Positions 18,001-25,223 of a stretch of 34,200 nt of DNA are shown here, in pieces. Numbering within the stretch: the stretch's first letter is position 1; each line of letters starts with the position of its first letter. The DNA is from Planctomycetaceae bacterium (GTDB lineage Bacteria; Planctomycetota; Planctomycetia; Pirellulales; Thermoguttaceae), in assembly GCA_031256755.1 (NCBI GenBank), contig JAIRPZ010000319.1:1-34200 (forward strand), written 5' to 3'. A program made the translations under genes and the position numbers. The notes beneath the pieces were generated by a model. The model ran no database searches, was not told the DNA's origin, and saw nothing but the letters and a program-made list of their open reading frames with translations.

Positions 18001-18627
18001 CAATTAACGGACGAAAAGTATCACCGGATTTGGACACCGCTCGGCGAAGAGACGCTGCTGGTTGACGACAAGAACGGCCATACGTTTGATGTTTCGTGGC
18101 TTTCGCGGGGAACGCGGGAACAGTTATTCATTGCACTGCGGCTGGCGTTGGCTTCGGAGTTTGCCCGGCACGGTTCGATTTTGCCGATTATTCTGGACGA
18201 CGTGCTGGTTAATTTTGATTCCCGCCGGGCGTGGACGGCGATTCAGGTATTATTAGATGTTGTCCGGCAGGGACAAGGCAGGCAGATTTTGCTGTTCACG
18301 TGCCATAAACACGTATGCCGTATGTTCCAAAAGATGGACATACCGGTTCGGATATTGCCGCCGGTGGAAGAGCCGTCACAGCCGATTCGGGTATTGCTTC
18401 CGCGTTCTGTTTTGGAAAAGCGTCAACGCCGCCGTCTTCGGAAGCGTGAGCGGAAGGCGGTGCAGGAGCGGGAACAGCGGATTGCGGAAGAATTGGCGGC
18501 AAGAGAAGAGCAGATTCGGCTGGATGCTGTTCGGCAGGCGGAGGTGCAGCGTTTGGTACTGCAAATGCAGCAGCAGGCAACCGCCGAAAAAGCCGTTGAA
18601 GCGGAACAGCAAAATCATAAACGCTAA
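15028..18627 (+). CDS. YhaN/SMC-like AAA ATPase with long coiled coils and a central membrane hairpin
   Basis: A 1199-aa ABC-type ATPase of the Rad50/SMC/YhaN kind. The N-terminal half-site is MKITSLEIERFG with Walker A GANEAGKST (31-39). The C-terminal half has the signature LSRGTREQLFIALRLAL (about 1024-1040) and Walker B LPIILDDVLVNFD (about 1052-1064). In between are long coiled-coil stretches rich in Glu, Lys, Gln and Ala. Near 517-572 there are two hydrophobic segments separated by a short polar turn, so the tip of the coil may insert into the membrane. The last 90 residues form a charged Arg/Glu/Gln-rich helix. Relatives are linked to DNA repair and often accompany a calcineurin-like or YhaM-type nuclease; none is adjacent. 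The start at 15028 is set by the domain start and the upstream promoter; the longer frame would begin inside the -10 box. Confidence 0.88.
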   Translation: MKITSLEIERFGLWSGLTLPQLTDGINVFYGANEAGKSTILEFIRSVLYGFGSDRQRFVRKPLAAADGSAAVRLVHASPLVISGGVLQMESPSGQYTLRRMFIPDRTGNEDQINIQTEDGSKQGSQFLRVLVAGVDEQTFNNVFAIGLDELQKLASLNDTEAAEMLFRLSVGIDRVSIVDTIRELSARRNKILNIAETESKPSQLTQLLHQREKIVTEIAETKLLVRQYIQIRNELRIVDRTAAGYEEDCHKLQKEKILYEIAKNAEPIWIRRDQIRDEIAAMGTVAAVSEEAVKQLTGIENELAERKAAYEKVKTEFQKAKKTAAELPVSEKIVKLAPRIEILLEEEPRIIELDQEIITLEKEVEKYNSQIAAEETQIRKGHYPLPKTDISAAELEPSDSVLSGSAARYHGSAEMIQSGVLEEYRTYAKAVNRSKKMLSKMQDRFTDLQHKAKELNERMKAESAKRGTPNLTEALTKATDMVQQLRRRQSIGQQMNEMLLRHKELRRINTFLLQNQALPGWMIGLIVLAGLAGAACIGLGCIKIDALDPKLSPVMIVLGCVMIGSSIAFKKFSEKNNAKKLEENQRQLGFLSSQIEQAKQEVAAVDTRFPAAGSATIEMRLQEAQQEQATLEKLIPADAQRTETNRRLKLAETRLQEAKEQNTSAVKHWNDWLRRTGLPHDWTPARIKDYIDHCDVLGDLRKEIEKRSDLLRQRIKDIKMLTNRIDHLVSEINLNVPDGESYVQIFARIRKRLEENNAAVQKRTKFIAGIKAFRRMRRKVESDLDKAKDKEKDILRKFGVKTPEELQTLHRRYLQYRRLLTQEQGIQRELDAAIGNFCTEKMIGNLLEPRIARRLLEQKAEAEQIRQMNAEEKVELPDNSFAEELAALEPLPPLDDLLKETVKRIEAASARLHGELQMRGQLTEQLKQMTEDRTPVLKQRELAVINEKIRSAIYDWQVYAVCARMLDEIRTAYERDRQPRTLSEASELLKQLTDEKYHRIWTPLGEETLLVDDKNGHTFDVSWLSRGTREQLFIALRLALASEFARHGSILPIILDDVLVNFDSRRAWTAIQVLLDVVRQGQGRQILLFTCHKHVCRMFQKMDIPVRILPPVEEPSQPIRVLLPRSVLEKRQRRRLRKRERKAVQEREQRIAEELAAREEQIRLDAVRQAEVQRLVLQMQQQATAEKAVEAEQQNHKR

Positions 18628-18721
18628 AAGGCAGAGACGTTGCCGCCGGTGAGATATCGCCCTCTTCCTTTTTATCCGTTTTCCCGTATCATGGACGGCA
18701 TTGACTTTTTAGCAGTATCCG

Positions 18722-19129
18722 ATGGAAACGAAACCGCTGAATTACGTGATGCATCAAGTTACCGATCAGAAATGGACGGTTGCCGTTCTTCTCTTGGCAG
18801 AATCCGGCTTTTTGCTGACCGTATGGAATTGCGACGGCTGGATTTCGGTCTTGTCCGCTTTTTTTCTGCTTTCTGCGGTCGTTTGGCATGTGTTTGTGCC
18901 GGTCAGATTCGAAATCAATTCCAGCGGCATTATCCGGTCTGTTTTCGGAAGAAAATGGTTTGTCAGTTGGAAAGACATTCGTGCCTATCAAATCAGACGC
19001 AACGGACTGCTGCTTTTACCGCAAAAGGAACGTTTCCCGCTGGAACCGCTGAATGCATTTTTCCTGCCCGTTCCGAAAGATTTAATGACAGCCGTCCTTT
19101 ATCGGTTCCGGCTGCTTGCCGGAGAATAA
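18722..19129 (+). CDS. Small membrane protein with a PH-like domain
   Basis: A 135-aa protein with two hydrophobic segments (about residues 20-34 and 40-58) followed by a short beta-rich region, FEINSSGIIRSVFGRKWFVSWKDI in part, with alternating hydrophobic and basic residues. The layout resembles bacterial PH-like (bPH, YdbS/DUF-type) proteins: two membrane helices followed by a cytoplasmic domain. It starts 94 bp after the ATPase and ends 3 bp before the next gene, so the three genes are probably co-transcribed. An overlapping 175-aa frame beginning at 18640 has a less protein-like composition and was discarded. The specific role is unknown. Confidence 0.7.
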   Translation: METKPLNYVMHQVTDQKWTVAVLLLAESGFLLTVWNCDGWISVLSAFFLLSAVVWHVFVPVRFEINSSGIIRSVFGRKWFVSWKDIRAYQIRRNGLLLLPQKERFPLEPLNAFFLPVPKDLMTAVLYRFRLLAGE

Positions 19130-19132
19130 TAT

Positions 19133-19387
19133 ATGGAACGTACACCGTATCAGAAGAAAATCATTGAACGTTATTATGACCATAAGAAAACAATTATGTC
19201 GCAAAAGTTAGGCGAGTTGACGACGGAACTCTATCTTGCAGACGAAAACAAGCGGCAGCCCATTTGGAAACGGGTGGCGGCGGCGTTGGCGCAGTTAGGA
19301 GTCAACGAGGTCTCCATTGAGCAATTGGTGAATATGAACAATCCGTCCAAACTGGCGGAGTTTATCCAAAAAAACAGATTGTCGTGA
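19133..19387 (+). CDS. Small conserved hypothetical protein
   Basis: 84 aa, predicted all-helical and charged, with no signal peptide or membrane segment. The pattern TPYQKKIIERYYDHKK, then a QKLGELTTELYLA helix and a WKRVAAALAQLGV helix, resembles a short uncharacterised protein that I associate from memory with planctomycetes. GGAG lies about 10 nt upstream of the ATG, one of the better ribosome sites in this window, and only 3 bp separate it from the preceding stop. The aldolase gene follows with its own promoter. No function is known to me. Confidence 0.75.
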   Translation: MERTPYQKKIIERYYDHKKTIMSQKLGELTTELYLADENKRQPIWKRVAAALAQLGVNEVSIEQLVNMNNPSKLAEFIQKNRLS

Positions 19388-19419
19388 AACGAATCAAACC
19401 GGAATTGAACGCCCCCTAG

Positions 19420-19448
19420 TTTACATTCCTGTTTCTTTCCGGTACAAT
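19420..19448 (+). promoter_or_regulatory. Promoter of fructose-bisphosphate aldolase
   Basis: TTTACA (19420-19425), a 17-bp spacer and TACAAT (19443-19448). The first ATG of the frame (19447) sits in the -10 box. The transcript should start near 19455, and the aldolase start is at 19504. Confidence 0.7.
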
Positions 19449-19503
19449 GGGACATACAGATTCAATTTTTGCACTCCTCAAAACGGGAGAATCAAACAAC
19501 CCA

Positions 19504-20520
19504 ATGATTGTTACAACGAAAGACCTTTTCCAACATGCCTACGGGAAATATGCCGTCGGTGCTTACAATATCAACAACCTCGAACAAACCGTTGGCTTGT
19601 TTCGCGGAAACCTCGGCAAAAAAGGTGCCAACGAAGACCCGGTTGACGGAAAAATCAGCGCACCGTTCATCATCCAAATCTCCCGCGGCGCAAGAGCGTA
19701 CAGCGACAAACGTATGCTTGAAGCATTGATACGGTCTGCCGATCAGGTCTTCCCGGAAGCCGTTTTTGCCGTTCATCTCGATCATGGCACAGAAGAAGCG
19801 TGCTACGACTGCATTGACAGCGGTTTTTACAGTTCCGTCATGATTGACGCTTCCCACCATGAATTTGCTGAAAATGTCGCAACGACCAAACGGGTTGTCG
19901 ACAAAGCCCACGCAAAAGGGATCGTTGTCGAAGCCGAACTCGGACAACTCGGCGGAGTCGAAGAAGACGTTGTCGGCAGCGTGAAATTGACCGATCCCGC
20001 CCAAGCCGCTGAATTCATTGAAAAAACCGGTGTCGATTCGCTGGCCGTTGCTATCGGAACTTCGCACGGTGCTTTCAAATTCTCCGGCAAACAGGGGTTG
20101 CATTTTGACGTTCTTGAAAAGATTCAAAAAGCGATTCCGAAAAATTTCCCGCTGGTGATGCATGGCAGTTCGAGTGTGCCGCACGAGTGGGTTGAACGGA
20201 TTAACAAGGCAGGCGGGAAACTGAAAGATGCAAGCGGTGTGGACGAAAAACAGTATCTGCCGGCAGCAAAACTCGGCGTAACGAAAATCAATATCGACAC
20301 GGACGGGCGGCTGGTTTGGTGTGCGATTCACCGTGAACATTTTCGGGACAAGCCGGAAGATTTTGATCTTCGCCCGGCGGGCAAAACCTTTATGCAGGCG
20401 TATGCGGAGTATATCATTCACAAGAACGAAATGCTCGGCAGTACCGGTCAACTGGAAGGAGTCCGCTCTGCGTTGTCCGGCGGTAAAAAATCTGCATGCG
20501 GATGTTGCTGCGGAAAGTAA
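19504..20520 (+). CDS. fba: Class II fructose-bisphosphate aldolase
   Basis: Zinc-dependent aldolase of glycolysis and gluconeogenesis, interconverting fructose 1,6-bisphosphate with dihydroxyacetone phosphate and glyceraldehyde 3-phosphate (338 aa). The start MIVTTKDLFQHAYGKYAVGA is typical, so the ATG at 19504 was chosen over 19447. Visible motifs: VHLDHGTE (zinc-binding His and catalytic Asp), VEAELGQLGGVEEDV (zinc/loop region), AIGTSHGAFKF, VMHGSSSVPHEW (phosphate-binding and zinc His) and GVTKINIDTDGRL. An insert near residues 35-52 (GNLGKKGANEDPVDGK) lies before the second strand. The C-terminus ends in an unusual cysteine cluster, ACGCCCGK, outside the known active site, which might bind metal or be redox-active. 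A rho-independent terminator follows directly. Confidence 0.96.
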   Translation: MIVTTKDLFQHAYGKYAVGAYNINNLEQTVGLFRGNLGKKGANEDPVDGKISAPFIIQISRGARAYSDKRMLEALIRSADQVFPEAVFAVHLDHGTEEACYDCIDSGFYSSVMIDASHHEFAENVATTKRVVDKAHAKGIVVEAELGQLGGVEEDVVGSVKLTDPAQAAEFIEKTGVDSLAVAIGTSHGAFKFSGKQGLHFDVLEKIQKAIPKNFPLVMHGSSSVPHEWVERINKAGGKLKDASGVDEKQYLPAAKLGVTKINIDTDGRLVWCAIHREHFRDKPEDFDLRPAGKTFMQAYAEYIIHKNEMLGSTGQLEGVRSALSGGKKSACGCCCGK

Positions 20521-20541
20521 AGGAGTTGTGCTTCGGCAGTT

Positions 20542-20571
20542 CCGCCGGTTTGTACCGGCGGTTCAATTTTT
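20542..20571 (+). terminator. Intrinsic terminator of fba
   Basis: An 8-bp perfect stem (ccgccggt/accggcgg) with loop ttgt, followed by ttcaattttt. It lies 22 bp after the aldolase stop and its T-tract overlaps the folE stop codon on the opposite strand. Confidence 0.8.
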
Positions 20572-21168
20572 GTTGATGAGCGAAAGGATTTCAGCCCGGC
20601 TCGATGGATTTTTCAGAAAACCGCCGCGGAGCGCAGAGGTGATACAAAGAGACCCCGGCTTCTTCACCCCGCGAACCGTCATGCACGTGTGAGTGGCTTC
20701 AATCACAACAGCAACGCCTTTCGCTTTTAATTCCCGGTATAACAATTCGGCAATGTTTTCCGTTAAACGTTCCTGAACTTGCGGACGGCGGGAGAATACT
20801 TCCACGACTCGTGCAAGTTTGCTTAACCCGATAACGCGTCCGTCGGGAATATAACCGATATGGACTTTTCCGGTGAACGGCATTAAATGATGTTCACATG
20901 TGCTGTTAAAACTGATGTCGCGGACAATAACGATTTCGTTGTAGTTCTCTTTGAAGAACTTTTTTGTATAAACAGCCGGATCATCGTGCAGTCCGCCGAA
21001 CATTTCCTGATACATTCGGGCAACCCGCTGCGGTGTTTCGAGCAGTCCCTCCCGATCAGGATTTTCCCCGACGGCAATGAGTATTTCGCGTACAGCGGCG
21101 GCAATTCGTTTTACGTCAATGGTGTTTTTACGCAGTGCCTTTTTTCCGGCTGATATTTTTTCGGTCAT
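20563..21168 (-). CDS. folE: GTP cyclohydrolase I
   Basis: Converts GTP to 7,8-dihydroneopterin triphosphate, the entry step of tetrahydrofolate and related pterin synthesis (201 aa). Family marks: REGLLETPQRVARMY, the zinc-binding STCEHHLMPF (Cys91, His94), GYIPDGRVIGLSKLARVVE, RRPQVQERLT, and THTCMTVRGVKKPGS with the third zinc ligand Cys162. The length is normal and the C-terminus complete. A 170-bp spacer holding a TTAAAATAT stretch separates it from the divergent ABC ATPase gene. No good ribosome site is seen before the ATG. It converges with fba across the terminator. Confidence 0.97.
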   Translation of the reverse strand: MTEKISAGKKALRKNTIDVKRIAAAVREILIAVGENPDREGLLETPQRVARMYQEMFGGLHDDPAVYTKKFFKENYNEIVIVRDISFNSTCEHHLMPFTGKVHIGYIPDGRVIGLSKLARVVEVFSRRPQVQERLTENIAELLYRELKAKGVAVVIEATHTCMTVRGVKKPGSLCITSALRGGFLKNPSSRAEILSLINKN

Positions 21169-21350
21169 TATTTTTGAAAAGAAAACAGTGTTGCGTATAT
21201 TTTAACAAAAAAACCGTCCGAAAGGGTATATGGCGAATCGTTCAGTGTATTTGGAAACGTCCAGATACCTGCCCATCCCCCCTCTTGATTTTGAAGACGG
21301 ATTTTGGAAAATAGTACGTCTTGTTTTGAAATGAGAGGAGAGACCAAAAT

Positions 21351-22085
21351 ATGTCCGAAACGATGATTGAAGCCGCCGGATTAACAAAATATTACGGAGA
21401 GTTTGCCGCCATCGACAACGTCAGTTTTTCCATTAACAAAGGTGAAGTCGCCGCATTTCTCGGTCCGAACGGAGCGGGGAAAAGCACCTCCATGAAACTG
21501 CTGACCGGTTATCTTGCCGCAACAAAAGGTACCGCTAAAATTGCCGGCTATGATATGGCAACAAACCGTATTGCCGGCGCAAGAAAACTCGGCTACCTGC
21601 CCGAAAACGGTCCGCTCTACCCGGATATGACCCCCTGTTCACTGCTCCGTTTTTTCGGCGAATCACGGGGAATGTCCGGCAAATACCTGAATGACCGTAT
21701 CGCCGCCGTCGTCGAACTCTGTTCACTCCGCTCTGTTTATCGCAAGCCCATCGGAAAATTATCAAAGGGCTACCGGCAGCGGGTCGGAATGGCGCAGGCA
21801 ATGCTGCACGAACCGGAAGTGCTGATTCTTGACGAACCCACCGCCGGTCTTGACCCAAACCAGATTCACGATGTCCGTGAAACACTGCGGCGCATCGGCA
21901 AAGAGAAAACTATTCTCCTTTCCACTCACATTTTGCAGGAGGTCGAAGCCGTTGCCTCGCGTGTTTTGTTCATCAACGAAGGACGCTTGGTTTTTAACGG
22001 CACCATCAGCGAGTTTTGGAAAAAAGACAAAGATCAAACCGGCAAAGACCTCGACAACCGGTTCCGTGAATTAACGAAATGTTAA
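21351..22085 (+). CDS. ABC transporter ATP-binding subunit, without adjacent permease
   Basis: A 244-aa ATPase of the CcmA/GldA-like ABC-2 exporter group. Walker A GPNGAGKS (38-45), the signature LSKGYRQRVG, Walker B VLILDEPTAGLDP and the switch His in LLSTHILQEVE are all intact, so it should hydrolyse ATP. It has a strong ribosome site (AGGAGAG about 8 nt before the ATG). An ABC-2 permease normally follows such genes, but here the next gene, 25 bp on, is hisH on the opposite strand. The partner must be encoded elsewhere or has been lost. A weak inverted repeat (aagacg/cgtctt, 21294-21322) lies upstream and could be an operator. Confidence 0.92.
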   Translation: MSETMIEAAGLTKYYGEFAAIDNVSFSINKGEVAAFLGPNGAGKSTSMKLLTGYLAATKGTAKIAGYDMATNRIAGARKLGYLPENGPLYPDMTPCSLLRFFGESRGMSGKYLNDRIAAVVELCSLRSVYRKPIGKLSKGYRQRVGMAQAMLHEPEVLILDEPTAGLDPNQIHDVRETLRRIGKEKTILLSTHILQEVEAVASRVLFINEGRLVFNGTISEFWKKDKDQTGKDLDNRFRELTKC

Positions 22086-22119
22086 TACGGTTTTGCGGTT
22101 TTGCATCCGCTTATCCGTA
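22086..22119. terminator. Possible bidirectional terminator between the ABC ATPase and hisH
   Basis: Between the convergent genes a two-part stem can form: tacgg/ccgta outside and gcgg/ccgc inside, separated by a T-rich internal loop. It overlaps the last codons of hisH. There is no strong U-tract. Confidence 0.35.
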
Positions 22120-22749
22120 AGATCGGCTTATAAAATTCGCAAGGAGATTTAAGCCGGTTTTGCCTGATTTTTCCGGGTGAAATTGTGCGGCAACAATGTT
22201 CTTGCAGCGCAGAAGAGAAGCAAACGAAATACCGGCATATTCCGTTGTTGCCAAAATATTTACCGGATTTTCCGGTACCGGATAAAAACTGTGGACAAAG
22301 TAAAAGTCGCTGCCGTTTGAAATCCCTTTGAGAAACGGATCCGCAGCGTTTTCTTCACTCCATGAAACGGAGTTCCAGCCGATTTGCGGAACTTTGTCCC
22401 AGCGGTTTGCCGGCTGAAATTTGACGACATTTCCCGGCAGAAGACCGAGCATCTCCGTACCGCCGTCTTCTTCGGAGAAATCAAGCAGCACCTGCATGCC
22501 GACACAAATGCCGAGCAATGGCGTTTCGGCTTGAACGGCATAACGCAGAGCCGCATCGAGTCCGGTACGGCGGAGATTGACCATAGCGGCACCGGCGGCA
22601 CCGACCCCCGGAAAAATAATGCGGTCAGCCGCCGCAACTATTTGCGGATCGGATGTTACGATCCCGTCGGCTCCAATCGTGCGGAGTGCCAATCGGACGC
22701 TGGTTAAATTACCGGCTCCGAAGTCAACGATGGCTAATTTTTGCGGCAT
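22111..22749 (-). CDS. hisH: Imidazole glycerol phosphate synthase, glutaminase subunit
   Basis: Class I glutamine amidotransferase subunit that supplies ammonia to HisF in histidine biosynthesis (212 aa). The start MPQKLAIVDFGAGN is typical, so the ATG at 22749 was chosen; the open frame runs back to 22863 over the promoter and the end of the upstream gene. Catalytic residues: Cys82 in LLGICVGMQ, and His191 and Glu193 in AAQFHPEKSG. The oxyanion strand region FPGVGA is present (47-51). No other his gene is in the window. A TATAAT box about 34 nt upstream points to its own promoter, although the deacetylase gene upstream is on the same strand only 53 bp away. Confidence 0.95.
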   Translation of the reverse strand: MPQKLAIVDFGAGNLTSVRLALRTIGADGIVTSDPQIVAAADRIIFPGVGAAGAAMVNLRRTGLDAALRYAVQAETPLLGICVGMQVLLDFSEEDGGTEMLGLLPGNVVKFQPANRWDKVPQIGWNSVSWSEENAADPFLKGISNGSDFYFVHSFYPVPENPVNILATTEYAGISFASLLRCKNIVAAQFHPEKSGKTGLNLLANFISRSYG

Positions 22750-22782
22750 ACGGCGAAAACTCGATTCAGAAAATACCGTACT

Positions 22783-22788
22783 ATTATA
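22783..22788 (-). promoter_or_regulatory. -10 box of hisH
   Basis: The minus strand reads TATAAT about 34 nt before the ATG. The -35 region, which overlaps the end of the upstream gene, is weak. Confidence 0.45.
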
Positions 22789-22801
22789 CCCGATTTCCGC
22801 A

Positions 22802-23680
22802 TTATTTCTGCGCAGCGCAGAACTCTGCCGGCTGACGCAGACCTTCAACGTTAAGAAAATCACGTTCCCGCAGCCGCCAAACGGACGTGTGAAACTTTTT
22901 ATCGCTGCCGGAACAGCACCAGCCGCTTGTGTCCGTAATATCGTCTGACGGATGGATGTTGATTTCGTATTCGCGGTTGACGGATGCCGATTGAATCACT
23001 CGAACAATTTCCGTCAAAGCGAGAACATCCATCCTGCCGGTGTCGAGAATCCCGAAATAACCTGCCGTTTGTTTGATCTTGCGGCAATTCCGATTCAGAA
23101 TCAAACGTTTCATCAAACCGGCGGGAAACCACACCGTCCAGCGTTTTCGGATTCGCCGCCAATCGCCGAATGATTCTTTCGGAATACGCAGACGGAGATG
23201 CCGCTTTCCGGCTTCCGTTTGCACAAGCGGTAAAATGTCCGGCAAAGTATGAATATGCTGATGCGAATCGAGTCCCGTCCAATTCAGAGAATACTTTTCT
23301 GTAAGATACTGCATTTTACCGAGTTGCGCATCGAGTTCCGTTTTCACCGCTTTTATGAATTCAGCGTTGCCGCCATGTCTCCAAAGACCGAGGAAACCAT
23401 AGGCGAACATACCGCCGGGGTCGGTTAATAACGATCTGCCGGCGCAGCACGGGCCGCTTGTTAAAGTAAAGTGCAGTGCCAGCGGCAATTCGGGACAATG
23501 TTCGGCGGCATGTTTTGCCGCATCCTCAGCAAACGGCATATTGACCATAAGCGAAGCGGCAAACGACACACCGCTCGTCAAGTTCCGGCTGCCGGCATCT
23601 TTGGCTAACCTGACGATAGCGGAATTGACAGCGGGCGAAAAACCAAAATCGTCCGCATTGATAATTATTGTCGGAGTCAT
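22802..23680 (-). CDS. YdjC/ChbG/NaxD-family carbohydrate deacetylase
   Basis: A 292-aa metal-dependent deacetylase of the YdjC/ChbG family, which includes ChbG (chitooligosaccharides), NaxD (undecaprenyl-phosphate N-acetylgalactosamine) and HpnK. The metal-site motifs are intact: NADDFGFSPAVN (Asp10, Asp11), LALHFTL (His70), LDSHQHIHTLPDI (His140, 142 and 144) and, near the end, EINIHPSDD. The ATG overlaps the stop codon of the upstream GT39 gene in the form TAATG, so translation is coupled. The frame extends to 23737, but that part overlaps the GT39 coding end and lacks family sequence. In this operon context a NaxD-like role on a lipid-linked amino sugar is more likely than chitin use. That is inference from gene order. 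Confidence 0.88.
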   Translation of the reverse strand: MTPTIIINADDFGFSPAVNSAIVRLAKDAGSRNLTSGVSFAASLMVNMPFAEDAAKHAAEHCPELPLALHFTLTSGPCCAGRSLLTDPGGMFAYGFLGLWRHGGNAEFIKAVKTELDAQLGKMQYLTEKYSLNWTGLDSHQHIHTLPDILPLVQTEAGKRHLRLRIPKESFGDWRRIRKRWTVWFPAGLMKRLILNRNCRKIKQTAGYFGILDTGRMDVLALTEIVRVIQSASVNREYEINIHPSDDITDTSGWCCSGSDKKFHTSVWRLRERDFLNVEGLRQPAEFCAAQK

Positions 23681-25194
23681 TATTCTTTCGGCGGGACAAC
23701 GGCAGCACCGACACGCAGCGGCGGAGTCGGTGTCCAAGTGTGATACAGCAATACAACCGGTTCTTTTTGCAAAACCGCTTTCGGATAACGATGTTTCACA
23801 AACGGCGGATTTTCTCCGTAGCGATCAATATTCCAAACGATTAAACCGCCCTGTTCGTTTAAGTCCGAATCGTATGCCCACGTTCCAACCGGCGGTTCAT
23901 TATACTCGCCAATATCACGGTAAAACAGCACACTTGGTCGTTCCGGCATAGCCCAAGCCGCATAACCGGCGATAGCCCACTCGCCGCTGATATACCGGCA
24001 CGGTTCGGAAAATTGCTTATGCCAGATTTTTTCACACGCCGCTCCTAATTCCCGCAGCGGCAGCATCTTCCCTTGATAATTATGATTAAACGTTGAGCCG
24101 GCACAGAACAGTATCATTGCGGCTTCCAAAAGCAGCAAATAACGGATAACAGACGGCAGCGGAAAGCCGTTCTTGGGACGAAACGTCAGCAACGCCCAAA
24201 CGCCGAGAAACGACCACAGACACGAACCGTAAGCACCGGTTAAGTGCCGGTTGCTGATAACGGAAGCAACCATAAAGATACCGCAGGGAACAAACATGCA
24301 GTAGAAAAGGTATTGCCGGCAGCGGAACAGTATGAACGGCGGAATTTGTTCTGCTGTTAATACGCTCTCTGTATCTCTGCGTTTCCATTGCCAAACAGCA
24401 CCGAGTATCGGAAACAGCATGATCAGCGTTGGAATCCAAAATTGCGATTGGTGCAGCAAAAATTGCAGCGGGAAATAGAATCTGTCCGAGAAAGCGGAAC
24501 CGGCGTGCGAAGTCGCCGCATACCGTAACGGCGCAAAATCATGTCCATAAATCCAGATCATTTGCGGCAGAAAAAGAACTAACGCAATGAGTGCTGTCAG
24601 ATACGGTCCCGCAGTTTTCCAATGTTTACGCCCTTCTTTATGCGACAGCAAAAACGCAACAACAGCAACAGCAATGAACAGCATCGGATATTTTGCGTTC
24701 ATCCCTGCACCGACAGCAATGCCGGCAAAAATCCAATAACGCCGTTTTCCGGTTAAATAGCCCTGCCAGCAAAGATACGTTGTCAATGCATAGAAAGCGA
24801 TCAAATGCAGGTTCTGATTATAGACAAGCGACTGATAAGTGCAGAAATACGACGGCAGAAAAATGAACGCTCCGCCTAACGCCGCTTTTTCGGAAAGTAC
24901 GGTGCGTCCGAATTGCCAAACCGACCACGCCGCAAGCAGAATGCACATCTGCGCACAGATAAACGGAGCAGCGAAACTGCGGTTGGTGAGAATGTTAACG
25001 ATTTCCAAATGCCACGCTTGCAGCATCGGATGTTTCAATGTCGATAAGACCCATTCTTTGGCGGCGATTTCGTGTTCGATAACATCATCTATTCGCCAGC
25101 AGGAATGCAGCAGACAGGGCAGAATAATCCACACGGCGGCGTGAAGAAAAACGCAAGTCCAAAAAATGCCTGATTCTTTTTTCTCTGTATACAT
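23680..25194 (-). CDS. GT39/ArnT-like GT-C membrane glycosyltransferase
   Basis: A 504-aa polytopic membrane protein with about ten hydrophobic segments, of the GT39/PMT/ArnT class, which transfers sugars from polyprenyl-phosphate donors on the periplasmic side. The first extracytoplasmic loop has the acidic catalytic signature WRIDDVIEHEIAAKEW, followed by a HPMLQAWHLEI segment, as in this superfamily. QSLVYNQNLHLIAFYALTTY and GAGMNAKYPMLFIAVA are typical later helices. The C-terminal 120 residues form a soluble domain. The ATG lies 29 bp after the GT2 stop, and the stop overlaps the deacetylase start (TAATG). The acceptor cannot be told from sequence; lipid A or another envelope glycan is a guess from the neighbours. 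Confidence 0.85.
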   Translation of the reverse strand: MYTEKKESGIFWTCVFLHAAVWIILPCLLHSCWRIDDVIEHEIAAKEWVLSTLKHPMLQAWHLEIVNILTNRSFAAPFICAQMCILLAAWSVWQFGRTVLSEKAALGGAFIFLPSYFCTYQSLVYNQNLHLIAFYALTTYLCWQGYLTGKRRYWIFAGIAVGAGMNAKYPMLFIAVAVVAFLLSHKEGRKHWKTAGPYLTALIALVLFLPQMIWIYGHDFAPLRYAATSHAGSAFSDRFYFPLQFLLHQSQFWIPTLIMLFPILGAVWQWKRRDTESVLTAEQIPPFILFRCRQYLFYCMFVPCGIFMVASVISNRHLTGAYGSCLWSFLGVWALLTFRPKNGFPLPSVIRYLLLLEAAMILFCAGSTFNHNYQGKMLPLRELGAACEKIWHKQFSEPCRYISGEWAIAGYAAWAMPERPSVLFYRDIGEYNEPPVGTWAYDSDLNEQGGLIVWNIDRYGENPPFVKHRYPKAVLQKEPVVLLYHTWTPTPPLRVGAAVVPPKE

Positions 25195-25223
25195 GCAATA
25201 GCGGAATAACGGGCGGAATCAAC

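Noticed and set aside
18640..19167. 175-aa frame overlapping the PH-like membrane protein
   Set aside because: Composition is Arg/Cys-rich without hydrophobic segments, and it overlaps both the 135-aa and the 84-aa genes, which fit better.
19492..20451. 319-aa minus-strand open frame opposite fba
   Set aside because: Complete antisense of a well-conserved aldolase, with no recognisable motif.
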